From a virus, in the IMG/VR virus record IMGVR_UViG_3300012920_005529, positions 1 through 45,803 of that record: DNA of 45,803 nt. One strand, written 5' to 3'. Shown piece by piece: positions 15,364 to 23,717 of the stretch. The notes beneath the pieces are model-generated. The model made no database searches, had not been told where the DNA came from, and was given only the letters and a program-made list of their open reading frames with translations. The translations under genes and the position numbers were made by a program. Position 1 is the stretch's first letter. The number at the start of each line of letters is the position of its first letter.

Positions 15364-16327
15364 TAAGTTTATTCAACTCGGACATGATGTTGTTGGAGTT
15401 GATAATCTTGTTGGTGGGTTTAAACAAAATCTACACCGCGACGTAAAATTTTATCAAGCTGATTGTTGCGATCAAGTCTTAATGAAAGACATGATGGCTC
15501 ATGAAGAAATAGATGTTGTTGTGCATTGTGCAGCAACCGCACACGAAGGGTTTTCTGTTTTTAGTCCATCATTTATTACTCGAAACATTTATGAAGCAAG
15601 TGTATCTGTGATCAGTGCAAGTATTGCAAACAATGTAAAGCGTTTTGTTTTTTGTAGCAGTATGGCACGTTATGGTAAACAGACAGGAACACTCAATCAA
15701 TTTAAAGAAGACATGAAACCGATGCCAATAGATCCTTATGGTATTGCAAAGGTTGCAGCAGAGGATACATTGAAGTGCCTCGCTGATGTTCATGGAATGG
15801 AATATAATATTGCAGTTCCACATAACATCATTGGCGAACGTCAAAAGTTTGACGATCCATATCGTAATGTTGTAAGTATTATGGCGAACAGAAACTTACA
15901 AGACAAACCTGCAATCATTTATGGAGACGGTGAACAGAAGCGTTGTTTTTCTTATGTGGGTGATTGTGTATCTTGTCTAGTCAAAATGGCATTAGATAAA
16001 GAAATAGTAAATGAAGTAATTAATATTGGACCAGACGAAGAAACTATTACAATAAATGATGTTGCAGAATTAGTAGCAAAAACTTGTAAGTATAAAGGTG
16101 AACCTATATATAAAGATGAAAGACCATTGGAAGTAAAGTTTGCAACTTGTAGTAGTTCAAAAGCAAGACGTTTGTTAGATTATAAAACTTCTACAACACT
16201 ACAGGAAGCTGTCAAGAAAACTGTTGATTATATTATAGAAGTTGGACCAAAACCATTTGATTATGCATATAGATTAGAAATTGAAACTGATAAAACTCCA
16301 ACTACGTGGAAAGACAGAGAGATGTAA
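15311..16327 (+). CDS. NAD-dependent nucleotide-sugar epimerase/dehydratase
   Basis: The 338 residues start at ATG 15311 (MKIFITGVAGFLGSHL). The extended-SDR glycine motif G-x2-G-x2-G is at residues 7-13, the catalytic Ser region at CSSMARYG, and Y-x3-K at DPYGIAKVAAE. This is a UDP-glucose epimerase/dehydratase-type extended SDR; the product sugar cannot be told. The start lies 53 bases inside the radical SAM gene in another frame, an unusually long overlap. A further upstream ATG (15260) would make it longer and is less likely. Confidence 0.88.
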   Translation: MKIFITGVAGFLGSHLADKFIQLGHDVVGVDNLVGGFKQNLHRDVKFYQADCCDQVLMKDMMAHEEIDVVVHCAATAHEGFSVFSPSFITRNIYEASVSVISASIANNVKRFVFCSSMARYGKQTGTLNQFKEDMKPMPIDPYGIAKVAAEDTLKCLADVHGMEYNIAVPHNIIGERQKFDDPYRNVVSIMANRNLQDKPAIIYGDGEQKRCFSYVGDCVSCLVKMALDKEIVNEVINIGPDEETITINDVAELVAKTCKYKGEPIYKDERPLEVKFATCSSSKARRLLDYKTSTTLQEAVKKTVDYIIEVGPKPFDYAYRLEIETDKTPTTWKDREM

Positions 16328-17515
16328 ATGAATTTGATGTTTGAAGATTTCAAAGAACGAAGAAATCTAATTAATTGTGATGATATGACCAAAGGCGGTC
16401 AACCTAGATTTCAAGTAAGTCCTATGATTAACACAATGTGTAGGATGAAATTTCAGTCTGATTTGATAGAGCATACTGATGATAATTATTTAATCGCTAC
16501 TGGTGTGAACGGCTCGATTGCTAATTGGGCAAAAGGATCGTTTCTCTCTGAGAAATCTATGTTTGATTATCTTTCTGACAACTATCTAAAGAAACTCAGA
16601 GATGGAACTGCTATGTTTCTTGCCGACTTTTCTTTAGAAGGTTATCATGTAGACTGGCTCTTCGATTGGTTTCATGCAGAAGCGAAACGGTTACATATCC
16701 CTGACCAATGTATAGTTTATGTAACAGGTAATATGTTAATTGCTGAGCAGTATGAAGAGTATGCAGATATGAGAGGAATAGAAGATAGAATTAAATGTAT
16801 TCCCTATGCAGGATTTGAAGAGTTTATATCTATTCAAAGATTAAAAACAAAACAATACACAATTGATGATGATATTCTATTCAAAGAGCAAAATAAAACA
16901 TGGACATTTAATTGCCCACAAAAACGAGCAAGAAACCACAGAGTAGAATTCTTTGATAAGATGGCAAAAAATGGTTTAGTATCAAAAGGATTATGTAGTT
17001 TTCCTGAACGCGGTATTTACATATTGGGCGAAGAACACGACAAAGATACTGGTTATTATATTGGAAGAGTCCATCCAGAATATTGCCTGAAGACTTTTGT
17101 AACTGTTGTAAGCGAACCACAGTATTATGAAGAAGAATTATCAACATTTACTAGCGAAAAAGTTTTTAAACCTATTGCATTAGGTCATCCATTTATTGTA
17201 CTTGGTGGACAGCGTTCATTGGAAGTATTAAAAAGCAGAGGTTATGAAACCTTTTCAGATTATTGGGATGAATCTTATGATACACTTCCTGACAATCAAC
17301 GTATGGATGCGATTATTGAATTGTTGAAATATATAGACTCTATAGAAAACAAAGTTGAATGGTATAAATCATTAAGACCAGTATTAGAACATAATCTTGA
17401 TCAGTTTAAAGAAAACTGTTCAAAAGAGGATATTGCAATTACAGAATTAAAGAACTATTATCAGGAGTATTTTTACGACCACAAAATACACCAGTTGGAG
17501 TATTTTTATGATTAA
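16328..17515 (+). CDS. Putative GT-B-like glycosyltransferase
   Basis: This 395-residue protein has a C-terminal segment, TSEKVFKPIALGHPFIVLGG followed by a GYETF turn. It matches the (S/T)EK-(I/V)-(F/W)-KP-x-x-x-G-x-PF signature I know from phage and fucosyltransferase-like GT-B proteins, where it contacts the nucleotide sugar. The N-terminal half is less conserved. It directly follows the epimerase, a likely sugar donor pathway, and overlaps the Rieske gene by 8 bases. Confidence 0.65.
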   Translation: MNLMFEDFKERRNLINCDDMTKGGQPRFQVSPMINTMCRMKFQSDLIEHTDDNYLIATGVNGSIANWAKGSFLSEKSMFDYLSDNYLKKLRDGTAMFLADFSLEGYHVDWLFDWFHAEAKRLHIPDQCIVYVTGNMLIAEQYEEYADMRGIEDRIKCIPYAGFEEFISIQRLKTKQYTIDDDILFKEQNKTWTFNCPQKRARNHRVEFFDKMAKNGLVSKGLCSFPERGIYILGEEHDKDTGYYIGRVHPEYCLKTFVTVVSEPQYYEEELSTFTSEKVFKPIALGHPFIVLGGQRSLEVLKSRGYETFSDYWDESYDTLPDNQRMDAIIELLKYIDSIENKVEWYKSLRPVLEHNLDQFKENCSKEDIAITELKNYYQEYFYDHKIHQLEYFYD

Positions 17516-18743
17516 ACAAGAACAAATCAGATTAATGAAAGGGTTAATTAAACATTTGGACTCAGGTACAAATGTTGATGCAGGTGGTATAATTAAAAAT
17601 CCAGTTGATACTTATACTTCTGTGGATAGATTTAATTTAGAATGGGAAAAGTTTTTTCAAGATTATCCACAAATAATTGGCATGTCTGGTGATTTACCTG
17701 AACCAAATAGTTTTGTTACAATAAATGATTTCAATGCACCTATTATTGCAACACGAGATTCTCAAGGAAAATTTAGAGCATTTTATAATGTTTGTACTCA
17801 TAGAGGTTCTGTGATAGAAGAAGAACAAAGTGGTGTGAAGGCAAAATTCACTTGTCCTTTTCATGCATGGACATTTAATAATGAAGGAGATCTAATTGGA
17901 TATCCTAGAAAAGAACATTTCGGTAAAATTGATAAAGAATGTTACAAACTAACTGAATTGCCATGTTTAGAAAAGCACGGTTTCTTATGGGTTCATCCAA
18001 ACCCAAAAGGAGAAATTAATATAGATGAGTTATTTGGTGATGAATTAAATGAAGAGTTTACCTCTTGGGGTAATTTTGATAAAATGGTTAGGTCTCATGG
18101 AGATGAATACATTACAGATATGAATTGGAAATTAGCAATCGATACGTTTGGCGAAACTTATCATTTTCAATTCATACATAAAGATTCTCTCTTTGAAAAT
18201 GTATATGGCAATCTACAAATGTTTGATACCTTTAAGAGAAATGCTAGATCTATTATTTGTAAAAGAGATATGGATGAAATTAGAAAACTTCCTGAAGAAG
18301 AATGGAGTATTCTTCATGCAGCTTTACCTATTTACTATTTGTTTCCTAATATTATTTTCATACCAACAGTCGAGGGAGCATTCTTTATTAAGGTTTATCC
18401 TTTAGAAAACTCTCCACATAAATGTGTTTCAAAGATTTCATTTTATTTTCACCCAGAAGTTATAGAGATTGCAGACAAGATGGGAGTTTGGAACACAAAT
18501 AAAAAGTTAGGTTCTAAATTTAGTATTCCAGAAGATCAGAATCCGCTACAGGCAGTTGCTACTGTTTTTGGTGAAGTTATTAGAGATGAAGATTTTGAAG
18601 TTGCTGAAAAAGCATACAAAGGAATTAGATCTGGTAATATTAAGAATTTAACTTTTGGAAGAAACGAACAACCACTTCATTTTTATCACAACACATACAG
18701 AGAAGTTTTAGGTTTGGAAAAACTTCCACTGTTAGAGGCATAA
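17508..18743 (+). CDS. Rieske non-heme iron oxygenase, alpha-subunit type
   Basis: The 411 residues include a Rieske [2Fe-2S] site at Cys96-x-His98 (CTHRG) and Cys116-x2-His119 (CPFHAW). A catalytic mononuclear iron site shows His219 and His224 within DTFGETYHFQFIH, preceded by a conserved NWK. The C-terminal HFYHNTYREVLG resembles the tail of ring-hydroxylating or N-demethylating oxygenases. Such enzymes need an electron-donor reductase; none is visible here, so a host ferredoxin system would be used. The substrate is unknown: a sugar, choline-like compound or aromatic is possible. Confidence 0.9.
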   Translation: MIKQEQIRLMKGLIKHLDSGTNVDAGGIIKNPVDTYTSVDRFNLEWEKFFQDYPQIIGMSGDLPEPNSFVTINDFNAPIIATRDSQGKFRAFYNVCTHRGSVIEEEQSGVKAKFTCPFHAWTFNNEGDLIGYPRKEHFGKIDKECYKLTELPCLEKHGFLWVHPNPKGEINIDELFGDELNEEFTSWGNFDKMVRSHGDEYITDMNWKLAIDTFGETYHFQFIHKDSLFENVYGNLQMFDTFKRNARSIICKRDMDEIRKLPEEEWSILHAALPIYYLFPNIIFIPTVEGAFFIKVYPLENSPHKCVSKISFYFHPEVIEIADKMGVWNTNKKLGSKFSIPEDQNPLQAVATVFGEVIRDEDFEVAEKAYKGIRSGNIKNLTFGRNEQPLHFYHNTYREVLGLEKLPLLEA

Positions 18744-18744
18744 T

Positions 18745-19569
18745 ATGAAGTATCTTATAGGTACTGGATGCAGTTTTACAAGTGGACAAGGTTCTTGTAG
18801 TGCCGAATTCCACAGCGAACATGGTGATAGAATATACCACCACAATACTGGCATACCAAATATTGATGATGAAGAAAAGAGAAACTCTTGGGTTAGACTT
18901 GTTGCAGAAGAGATAGGTTATGAACCTATTAATCTTGGGGAGAAAGGAAGAGGAAACAGAGCAGCTGTAAAGGAACTTTATCTCAATAATATAGATCCTC
19001 GTGCAGAAAAGATTGTAGTATTCCAAATGAGTGGTATGGCTCGTTTTGATTGGGTGCACATAGACGAAAACATTAAATGGGGTAATTTCTTTCCAATTTT
19101 TCCAAACCTTGAAGGTAATGAGTTTTGGCAAGGGTATGCAAAACACGGAAGTAGCGACCAACAACAAGCAATCGATTGTTTACTTAATATTGCAGAGATT
19201 CAAAACTGGTGTAAATTAAACAATGCAAAACTTTTAATGTTCTCAGGATTTGATACACAGATAGATCCTGATATACTTTCCACGTTGATACATCCAATTA
19301 AAAGTCACTTTACAAACATTGTTGATTGGGGTTACTTTTGGAAGCCACTAGGTAATCGTACTATAATGGAACTTCTTGTACGAGAATCAGAGCCTGATTT
19401 ATCTGAAGAAGAGTTACAACCTATTATAACTTTCGACTACTTTAACAGATATAAAAAGCAAGGATTTGCAAAAGGTCTGATCAGTCCATGTGGTCACCCT
19501 TCTCATTTCGGTCATAAACGGATAGCAGATTTGGTTACTGAAGAAATTATGAGGAGAAGGTATGTCTAA
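18745..19569 (+). CDS. SGNH-hydrolase-like protein
   Basis: This 274-residue protein begins IGTGCSFTSGQG (residues 5-16), a block-I motif with Ser in GCSFT. Then comes SWVRLVAEEIGYE and NLGEKGRGN, where an Asn/Gly block is expected. HPSHFGHKRIAD near the end supplies the late His. The organisation is that of phage SGNH proteins often found near glycan genes. It starts one base after the Rieske stop and overlaps the second SGNH gene by 8 bases. O-acyl removal or transfer on a glycan is inferred. Confidence 0.7.
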   Translation: MKYLIGTGCSFTSGQGSCSAEFHSEHGDRIYHHNTGIPNIDDEEKRNSWVRLVAEEIGYEPINLGEKGRGNRAAVKELYLNNIDPRAEKIVVFQMSGMARFDWVHIDENIKWGNFFPIFPNLEGNEFWQGYAKHGSSDQQQAIDCLLNIAEIQNWCKLNNAKLLMFSGFDTQIDPDILSTLIHPIKSHFTNIVDWGYFWKPLGNRTIMELLVRESEPDLSEEELQPIITFDYFNRYKKQGFAKGLISPCGHPSHFGHKRIADLVTEEIMRRRYV

Positions 19570-20320
19570 GTTATTACAAGGTAATACACTCTCACACGAT
19601 AATGCCAGTCCTCTTTGGCTATCATCTGACTCTCCAGAAGAGTTCAAGAAAAATAGTATAGAAAGTGGTTTCAGAGAAAGATGGAAAAATATAAAAATAA
19701 CCTATGATTTAAACGAAGAAGGTTACAGAGCAAAACAATGGTCGGAAATTGACTGGTCTGAATCTATTGCTATGATTGGTGATTCCCATACGTTAGGTCT
19801 TGGAATTCCTTATGGGCATACTGTAACCGAACAACTCAGCAAGAAACTTTCAAGGAAAGTAATTAATCTTGGTGTGGGCGGTTGTTCGAATCTTTTTATG
19901 CTTTATAATGCTGTGAATGTTTTGGAGCATTTTAATCCATGGGGTATGATAATACAATGGTCTGCTGCAGAAAGGTTTCCTCGTTTTTCAAATCCAAATC
20001 CAGGAAATTCTGGCGTTCAACATTTTGGAAGTTGGAATCTTGATAACATTTATTACAAAAGACTTTGGGTGAAAGAAGATAATTTCTTATTTCATGACAG
20101 GTTTATAAAACAAACTGCAAGACAACTAAATATTAATAGGTTTTTGGATTATGTTCCAGAAGCGTGGAAAAATGAATATGACACAGATAACACTCTCGTT
20201 TGGAGAGGGGATTCAGGAGAAAATTATGCTAGAGACAATATACACCCAGACGGTGTCATTTATAAAAAATGGACTGACATCATTCATGGGGATATTATCA
20301 AAAATGGTTGGTTGGATTAA
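19562..20320 (+). CDS. SGNH/GDSL hydrolase
   Basis: This 252-residue protein has a clear GDSHTLGLG (block I, about residues 74-82), NLGVGGCSN (block II/III Gly and Asn) and a D-x2-H block V (DNIHPDG near the C-terminus). All catalytic elements of the SGNH fold are therefore present. It is the second SGNH gene in tandem with the one at 18745, with low similarity between them. Cytoplasmic, with no signal peptide. The likely chemistry is ester hydrolysis or transfer; the substrate is not known. Confidence 0.78.
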   Translation: MSKLLQGNTLSHDNASPLWLSSDSPEEFKKNSIESGFRERWKNIKITYDLNEEGYRAKQWSEIDWSESIAMIGDSHTLGLGIPYGHTVTEQLSKKLSRKVINLGVGGCSNLFMLYNAVNVLEHFNPWGMIIQWSAAERFPRFSNPNPGNSGVQHFGSWNLDNIYYKRLWVKEDNFLFHDRFIKQTARQLNINRFLDYVPEAWKNEYDTDNTLVWRGDSGENYARDNIHPDGVIYKKWTDIIHGDIIKNGWLD

Positions 20321-20408
20321 AACTAAAATACAGGAATGGAAAGCAAAACGTGCTTTTAAAAAACGGTTGAAAGAATTACGTGAAAAAGATCCATTTATTT
20401 ATGATTGA
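20304..20408 (+). CDS. Basic 34-residue peptide
   Basis: A short ORF (MVGWIKTKIQEWKAKRAFKK then RLKELREKDPFIYD) forms one amphipathic basic helix with a fixed DPFIYD ending. An in-frame ATG at 20286 would add six residues. I remember similar basic mini-proteins in front of DUF1289 genes in marine phages. It overlaps the SGNH gene by 17 bases, and its stop overlaps the next start (TTGA), so translational coupling is likely. Confidence 0.55.
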   Translation: MVGWIKTKIQEWKAKRAFKKRLKELREKDPFIYD

Positions 20409-20563
20409 CTTTGAAGACTCCTTGTATTAAACTTTGTAAGCTAAACAAAGAAAATATTTGTATTGGCTGTTTCAGGTCAATAGAAGAAATTACAAGTTGG
20501 AGAAACCTTTCTTTGGAAGAGCAGAAGCAAGTAATAGAAGTTGCGAAGAAAAGAAGATTATGA
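20405..20563 (+). CDS. DUF1289-type four-cysteine protein
   Basis: This 52-residue protein uses TTG 20405 as its start, overlapping the previous stop (TTGA); TTG 20411 is an alternative. Cys7, Cys11, Cys19 and Cys22 follow the DUF1289 pattern (PCIKLC, CIGCFRSIEEI, then a W and an ending rich in Lys and Arg). DUF1289 proteins are common in proteobacteria and probably bind a metal or Fe-S centre; their role is unknown. Its stop overlaps the AOX start (ATGA). It was missed by ATG-based or length-based gene finding. Confidence 0.8.
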   Translation: MTLKTPCIKLCKLNKENICIGCFRSIEEITSWRNLSLEEQKQVIEVAKKRRL

Positions 20564-21129
20564 TAAGAGATAAAATAGCAATGGGAATGACAAAGTTCTT
20601 CCGTTTTATAGCGGACACTTTCTTTGCCAAAAGATATGGACACAGAGCAGTTGTATTGGAAACTGTTGCAGGTGTTCCAGGAATGGTTGCAGGTATGTGG
20701 CTACATTTTAAAAGTCTACGAAGAATGAAAACTGGTTATGGTCCAGATATCAGAGAGATGTTAGCAGAAGCAGAAAATGAAAGAATGCACCTTATGTTCT
20801 TTATTGAAATTGCTAAACCAAATTTCTTAGAAAGAATTCTAGTATTACTTGCACAAATATCATTTATGTTCTATTACTTTATACTCTATATTATAAGTTA
20901 TAGACTAGCACATAAAATGATAGCGTACTTTGAAGAGGAAGCAGTTAGGAGTTATACAGATTATTTGGCACTTGTTGAAAGTGGTCAAGTAGAAAATGTT
21001 CCTGCTCCTCAACTAGCAATAGACTATTATAAGATGGACAAAAATGCAAAACTGAGTGATTTAATTAAGAAAGTGAGAGCAGACGAACAGCATCACAGTA
21101 AAGTAAATCACAGGTATGCAGATGCTTAA
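20560..21129 (+). CDS. aox: Alternative oxidase (ubiquinol oxidase, diiron)
   Basis: The 189 residues start at ATG 20560, which overlaps the DUF1289 stop. The diiron ligands of the AOX family are all present: Glu34 (LETVA), Glu74 and His77 (NERMH), one of Glu125-127 (EEEAVRSY), and Glu176 and His179 (RADEQHH). The hydrophobic membrane-attachment face lies at about residues 91-115. AOX oxidises ubiquinol and reduces oxygen to water without pumping protons, at the inner-membrane face. Cyanophages carry the related plastoquinol oxidase PTOX. Here it sits in a glycan block with no photosynthesis gene, so a respiratory role is inferred. Confidence 0.93.
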   Translation: MIRDKIAMGMTKFFRFIADTFFAKRYGHRAVVLETVAGVPGMVAGMWLHFKSLRRMKTGYGPDIREMLAEAENERMHLMFFIEIAKPNFLERILVLLAQISFMFYYFILYIISYRLAHKMIAYFEEEAVRSYTDYLALVESGQVENVPAPQLAIDYYKMDKNAKLSDLIKKVRADEQHHSKVNHRYADA

Positions 21130-22558
21130 ATGGGGTATTGCAGCTGGTACTCACGATGGCTCATTGGCTGTCGTAGAAGATAATAATATTCTTTTTGCAA
21201 GTCATAGCGAAAGATACAGCAGAAAGAAAAACGACCCACACCTAAATTCAGATTTAATTCACAAAGCGTTAGAATACGGACAGCCAGATATAATTTACTG
21301 GTATGAAAATCCGTATAAAAAAGCACTTAGAAAATTTGTCGCTGATCAGCCGAATAAATGGATGAACCCTCGAAAATATCTAAGTGAGTATGGTATACAA
21401 GGAGATATAAGATATGGAAACCATCACAAAAGTCATGCAGCAGCTGGGTTTGCGACTTCTAAATTTGATTCTGCTGCCGTTCTTGTTATTGATGCTATTG
21501 GTGAGTTTACCACTACTTCTATTGGAATATATGAGACTGATGGAAGCAATAAAATTATCGGCAAGAAACTTTATGCGAGGAGATATCCCCAATCACTCGG
21601 ACTCTTCTACTCAGCAATAACAGATCGCGTTCAATTAAAAGCAAACGAAGATGAATACATCCTTATGGGTATGTCAGCTTATGGAAAGCCAACCTATGCA
21701 GAGGAAATGCGAAAGATGTTACAATACAACTACAACTTTCATAATGGTTGTAGAAAATTCTTTCCACAGGCTGATCATTTCGATCTTGCAGCATCTGCAC
21801 AAAAAGTTTATGAAGAAGAATTTATCAAACTTTTAAGTTATACAGAAACAATTACCAAATCAGATAACCTAGTTCTCATGGGCGGTTGTGCATTAAATTG
21901 TCTAGCAAACAGACACGTTCATAAGTTTTTTAAAAACGTCTGGGTGATGCCAAATCCTGGAGATGCAGGAAGTTCTATTGGTGCGATTGCAGCTGGTGAA
22001 ATGCAAATGTTAAACTGGAACACACCATATCTTGGAGAAGAAATAAAAGGTAAGTATCCAATCAAACATATTATGGAAGAATTATTGGAAAACAATATTG
22101 TAGGTGTTGCAAATGGTAAAGCTGAGTTTGGTCCAAGAGCGTTAGGTAATAGAAGTCTATTTGCCAATCCTACAGGTCAAGAAATGAAAGACCTTGTAAA
22201 CAAAATAAAACAACGGCAAGAGTTTAGACCTTTTGCACCTGTTATTTTAGAAGAGGATGTTCACAAACACTTCTACGTTGAAAAGGGATTTTCAAGTCCT
22301 TATATGCAATATATAGTGAAGGCAAAAGACCGTGAAATGTATCCAGCTATCGTACATAAGGATGGAACAAGCAGGGTACAGACTGTAACAAGAAAACAGC
22401 ATTCAGGTCTTTATAGATTGCTAAAACAATGGAAGAAACACACAGGAATTCCTATGTTACTAAATACTTCTCTGAACATAAAAGGCGAACCAATGGTAAA
22501 TAGCCGAAAAGACGCGGATTTATTTGAAAAAAGGTATGGCGTAAAAGTCGTTTCGTAA
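21122..22558 (+). CDS. NodU/TobZ-type carbamoyltransferase
   Basis: The 478 residues start from ATG 21122 (ATG 21116 adds two). The N-terminal Kae1-like domain has GTHDGSLAVVED, the HHKSH iron and carbamoyl-adenylate site and GGCALNCLANRH. The C-terminal YrdC-like part has EFGPRALGNRSL, RPFAPVILEED and LNTSLNIKGEP. These enzymes move a carbamoyl group from carbamoyl phosphate onto a hydroxyl of a sugar or antibiotic. With the epimerase, glycosyltransferases and SGNH genes upstream, carbamoylation of a glycan is the most natural reading. Overlaps the AOX gene by 8 bases. Confidence 0.92.
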   Translation: MLKWGIAAGTHDGSLAVVEDNNILFASHSERYSRKKNDPHLNSDLIHKALEYGQPDIIYWYENPYKKALRKFVADQPNKWMNPRKYLSEYGIQGDIRYGNHHKSHAAAGFATSKFDSAAVLVIDAIGEFTTTSIGIYETDGSNKIIGKKLYARRYPQSLGLFYSAITDRVQLKANEDEYILMGMSAYGKPTYAEEMRKMLQYNYNFHNGCRKFFPQADHFDLAASAQKVYEEEFIKLLSYTETITKSDNLVLMGGCALNCLANRHVHKFFKNVWVMPNPGDAGSSIGAIAAGEMQMLNWNTPYLGEEIKGKYPIKHIMEELLENNIVGVANGKAEFGPRALGNRSLFANPTGQEMKDLVNKIKQRQEFRPFAPVILEEDVHKHFYVEKGFSSPYMQYIVKAKDREMYPAIVHKDGTSRVQTVTRKQHSGLYRLLKQWKKHTGIPMLLNTSLNIKGEPMVNSRKDADLFEKRYGVKVVS

Positions 22559-22568
22559 TAAATAAAAT

Positions 22569-22871
22569 ATGTCTGCTAAGATTATACAGTTCCCAAAGAA
22601 GTATAGGGAGACAACTCCTCTTGGAGTAGCTATCAAACTTTATTCTGAAGAAGAGGTAGAAATGGTTCTATTTTGCCTTAACATCTTCGGCGATTCTGAC
22701 AACCCAATCACACAATCAGATTTAAGATCTGCCGATCCACAATACACACTTGATTGTATGAAAAAAGCACACAACAGCTTTTTGCTATCACACGATGCAA
22801 AAGCTATAATTTCTTACATTATGAAAAATGTGACAGACGTGACACCCAAATCACAGGGGGCTAGATTATAA
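22569..22871 (+). CDS. Hypothetical protein with IIQFP start
   Basis: This 100-residue mostly helical soluble protein starts SAKIIQFPKKYRE, an N-terminal pattern I have seen on small T4-like phage proteins of unknown role. It lies between the carbamoyltransferase and phoH and is probably in the same transcript. AATAAATA at 22557-22564 upstream is a near-match to the late promoter. No catalytic motif is visible. Confidence 0.65.
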   Translation: MSAKIIQFPKKYRETTPLGVAIKLYSEEEVEMVLFCLNIFGDSDNPITQSDLRSADPQYTLDCMKKAHNSFLLSHDAKAIISYIMKNVTDVTPKSQGARL

Positions 22872-22901
22872 CGATTAACCCACTAACCATAAGGTCTATA
22901 A

Positions 22902-23660
22902 ATGTCGAGACGCAAACCCAGCCTTCAACTAATTCAAGACGCAAGTCAACAACAATTCAAAAAAGGAAACAATAGACTCCAACCAAAAATATCTGACTTA
23001 GATATATTCGACCCACTAACACCAACCCAGAAAGCATTTTATGATGCTTATCCAACCTCTTCCTGCATGTTATTACACGGTTCAGCTGGAACAGGTAAAA
23101 CTTTTATCGCACTATACAAAGCATTAGAAGAAGTTCTAGACAAAGGCACATCTTACAGTAAGGTTGTCGTGTGTAGATCTGCAGTCGCATCGAGAGACAT
23201 CGGTCACCTTCCTGGAAATGAAGTAGAAAAAACCGAAGTATATATGAGACCATACATTGATATGTGTCAAGAATTATTCCCTGATAAACAACAAGCGTTT
23301 GAACGCTTACAAGAATCAAAACGTATTGATTGGATGATCACATCTTTTGTAAGAGGTATTACACTTGATGATGCAATCATTATTGTAGATGAATGTCAGA
23401 ATATGAATGATATGGAATTGAATTCAATTATGACTCGTATTGGACACAGAAGTAAGGTCATCTTTGCAGGTGATTTCAAACAATCAGATTTATATGCAAA
23501 ACGAAACGATATGTCAGGTCTCCAGAAGTTTATGGTGATTGCTGACTTGATGCCTTCATTCAAGGTATTTGAATTTACACCTGAAGACATCGTTAGAAGT
23601 GATATTGTAAAAGAATATATTCTCGCCAGAGAACAATACGAGGCACAATACACAACATAA
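22902..23660 (+). CDS. phoH: PhoH-family ATPase
   Basis: This 252-residue protein has Walker A GSAGTGKT (about residues 60-67) and Walker B IIIVDECQN (about 162-170), then RIGHRSKVIFAGDFKQSD, the PhoH motif with a glutamine and arginine finger region. PhoH is very common in marine phages; biochemical work on bacterial relatives suggests an RNA helicase/ATPase. The link to phosphate starvation is by name only. It has no obvious promoter and probably reads through from the upstream block. Confidence 0.93.
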   Translation: MSRRKPSLQLIQDASQQQFKKGNNRLQPKISDLDIFDPLTPTQKAFYDAYPTSSCMLLHGSAGTGKTFIALYKALEEVLDKGTSYSKVVVCRSAVASRDIGHLPGNEVEKTEVYMRPYIDMCQELFPDKQQAFERLQESKRIDWMITSFVRGITLDDAIIIVDECQNMNDMELNSIMTRIGHRSKVIFAGDFKQSDLYAKRNDMSGLQKFMVIADLMPSFKVFEFTPEDIVRSDIVKEYILAREQYEAQYTT

Positions 23661-23665
23661 AACGC

Positions 23666-23693
23666 TTGACTTTTTACTCTATTGTGGTATAAT
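23666..23693 (+). promoter_or_regulatory. Early sigma70-like promoter
   Basis: TTGACT at 23666-23671 and a consensus TATAAT at 23688-23693 have a 16-base spacer. GGAG at 23709-23712 precedes the ATG at 23718. Confidence 0.8.
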
Positions 23694-23717
23694 AGTAAGA
23701 TTGCCCATGGAGTACAA

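Noticed and set aside
20151-20303. Upstream part of the 85-codon frame ending at 20408
   Set aside because: It overlaps the conserved C-terminus of the SGNH gene in another frame. Only the last 34 codons look like the real peptide.
20560-21129. AOX as evidence for a cyanophage
   Set aside because: No photosystem, phycobilin or other cyanophage marker is in the window. The permuted tmRNA is compatible with cyanobacteria, but DUF1289, curli genes and glycan content fit proteobacteria better.
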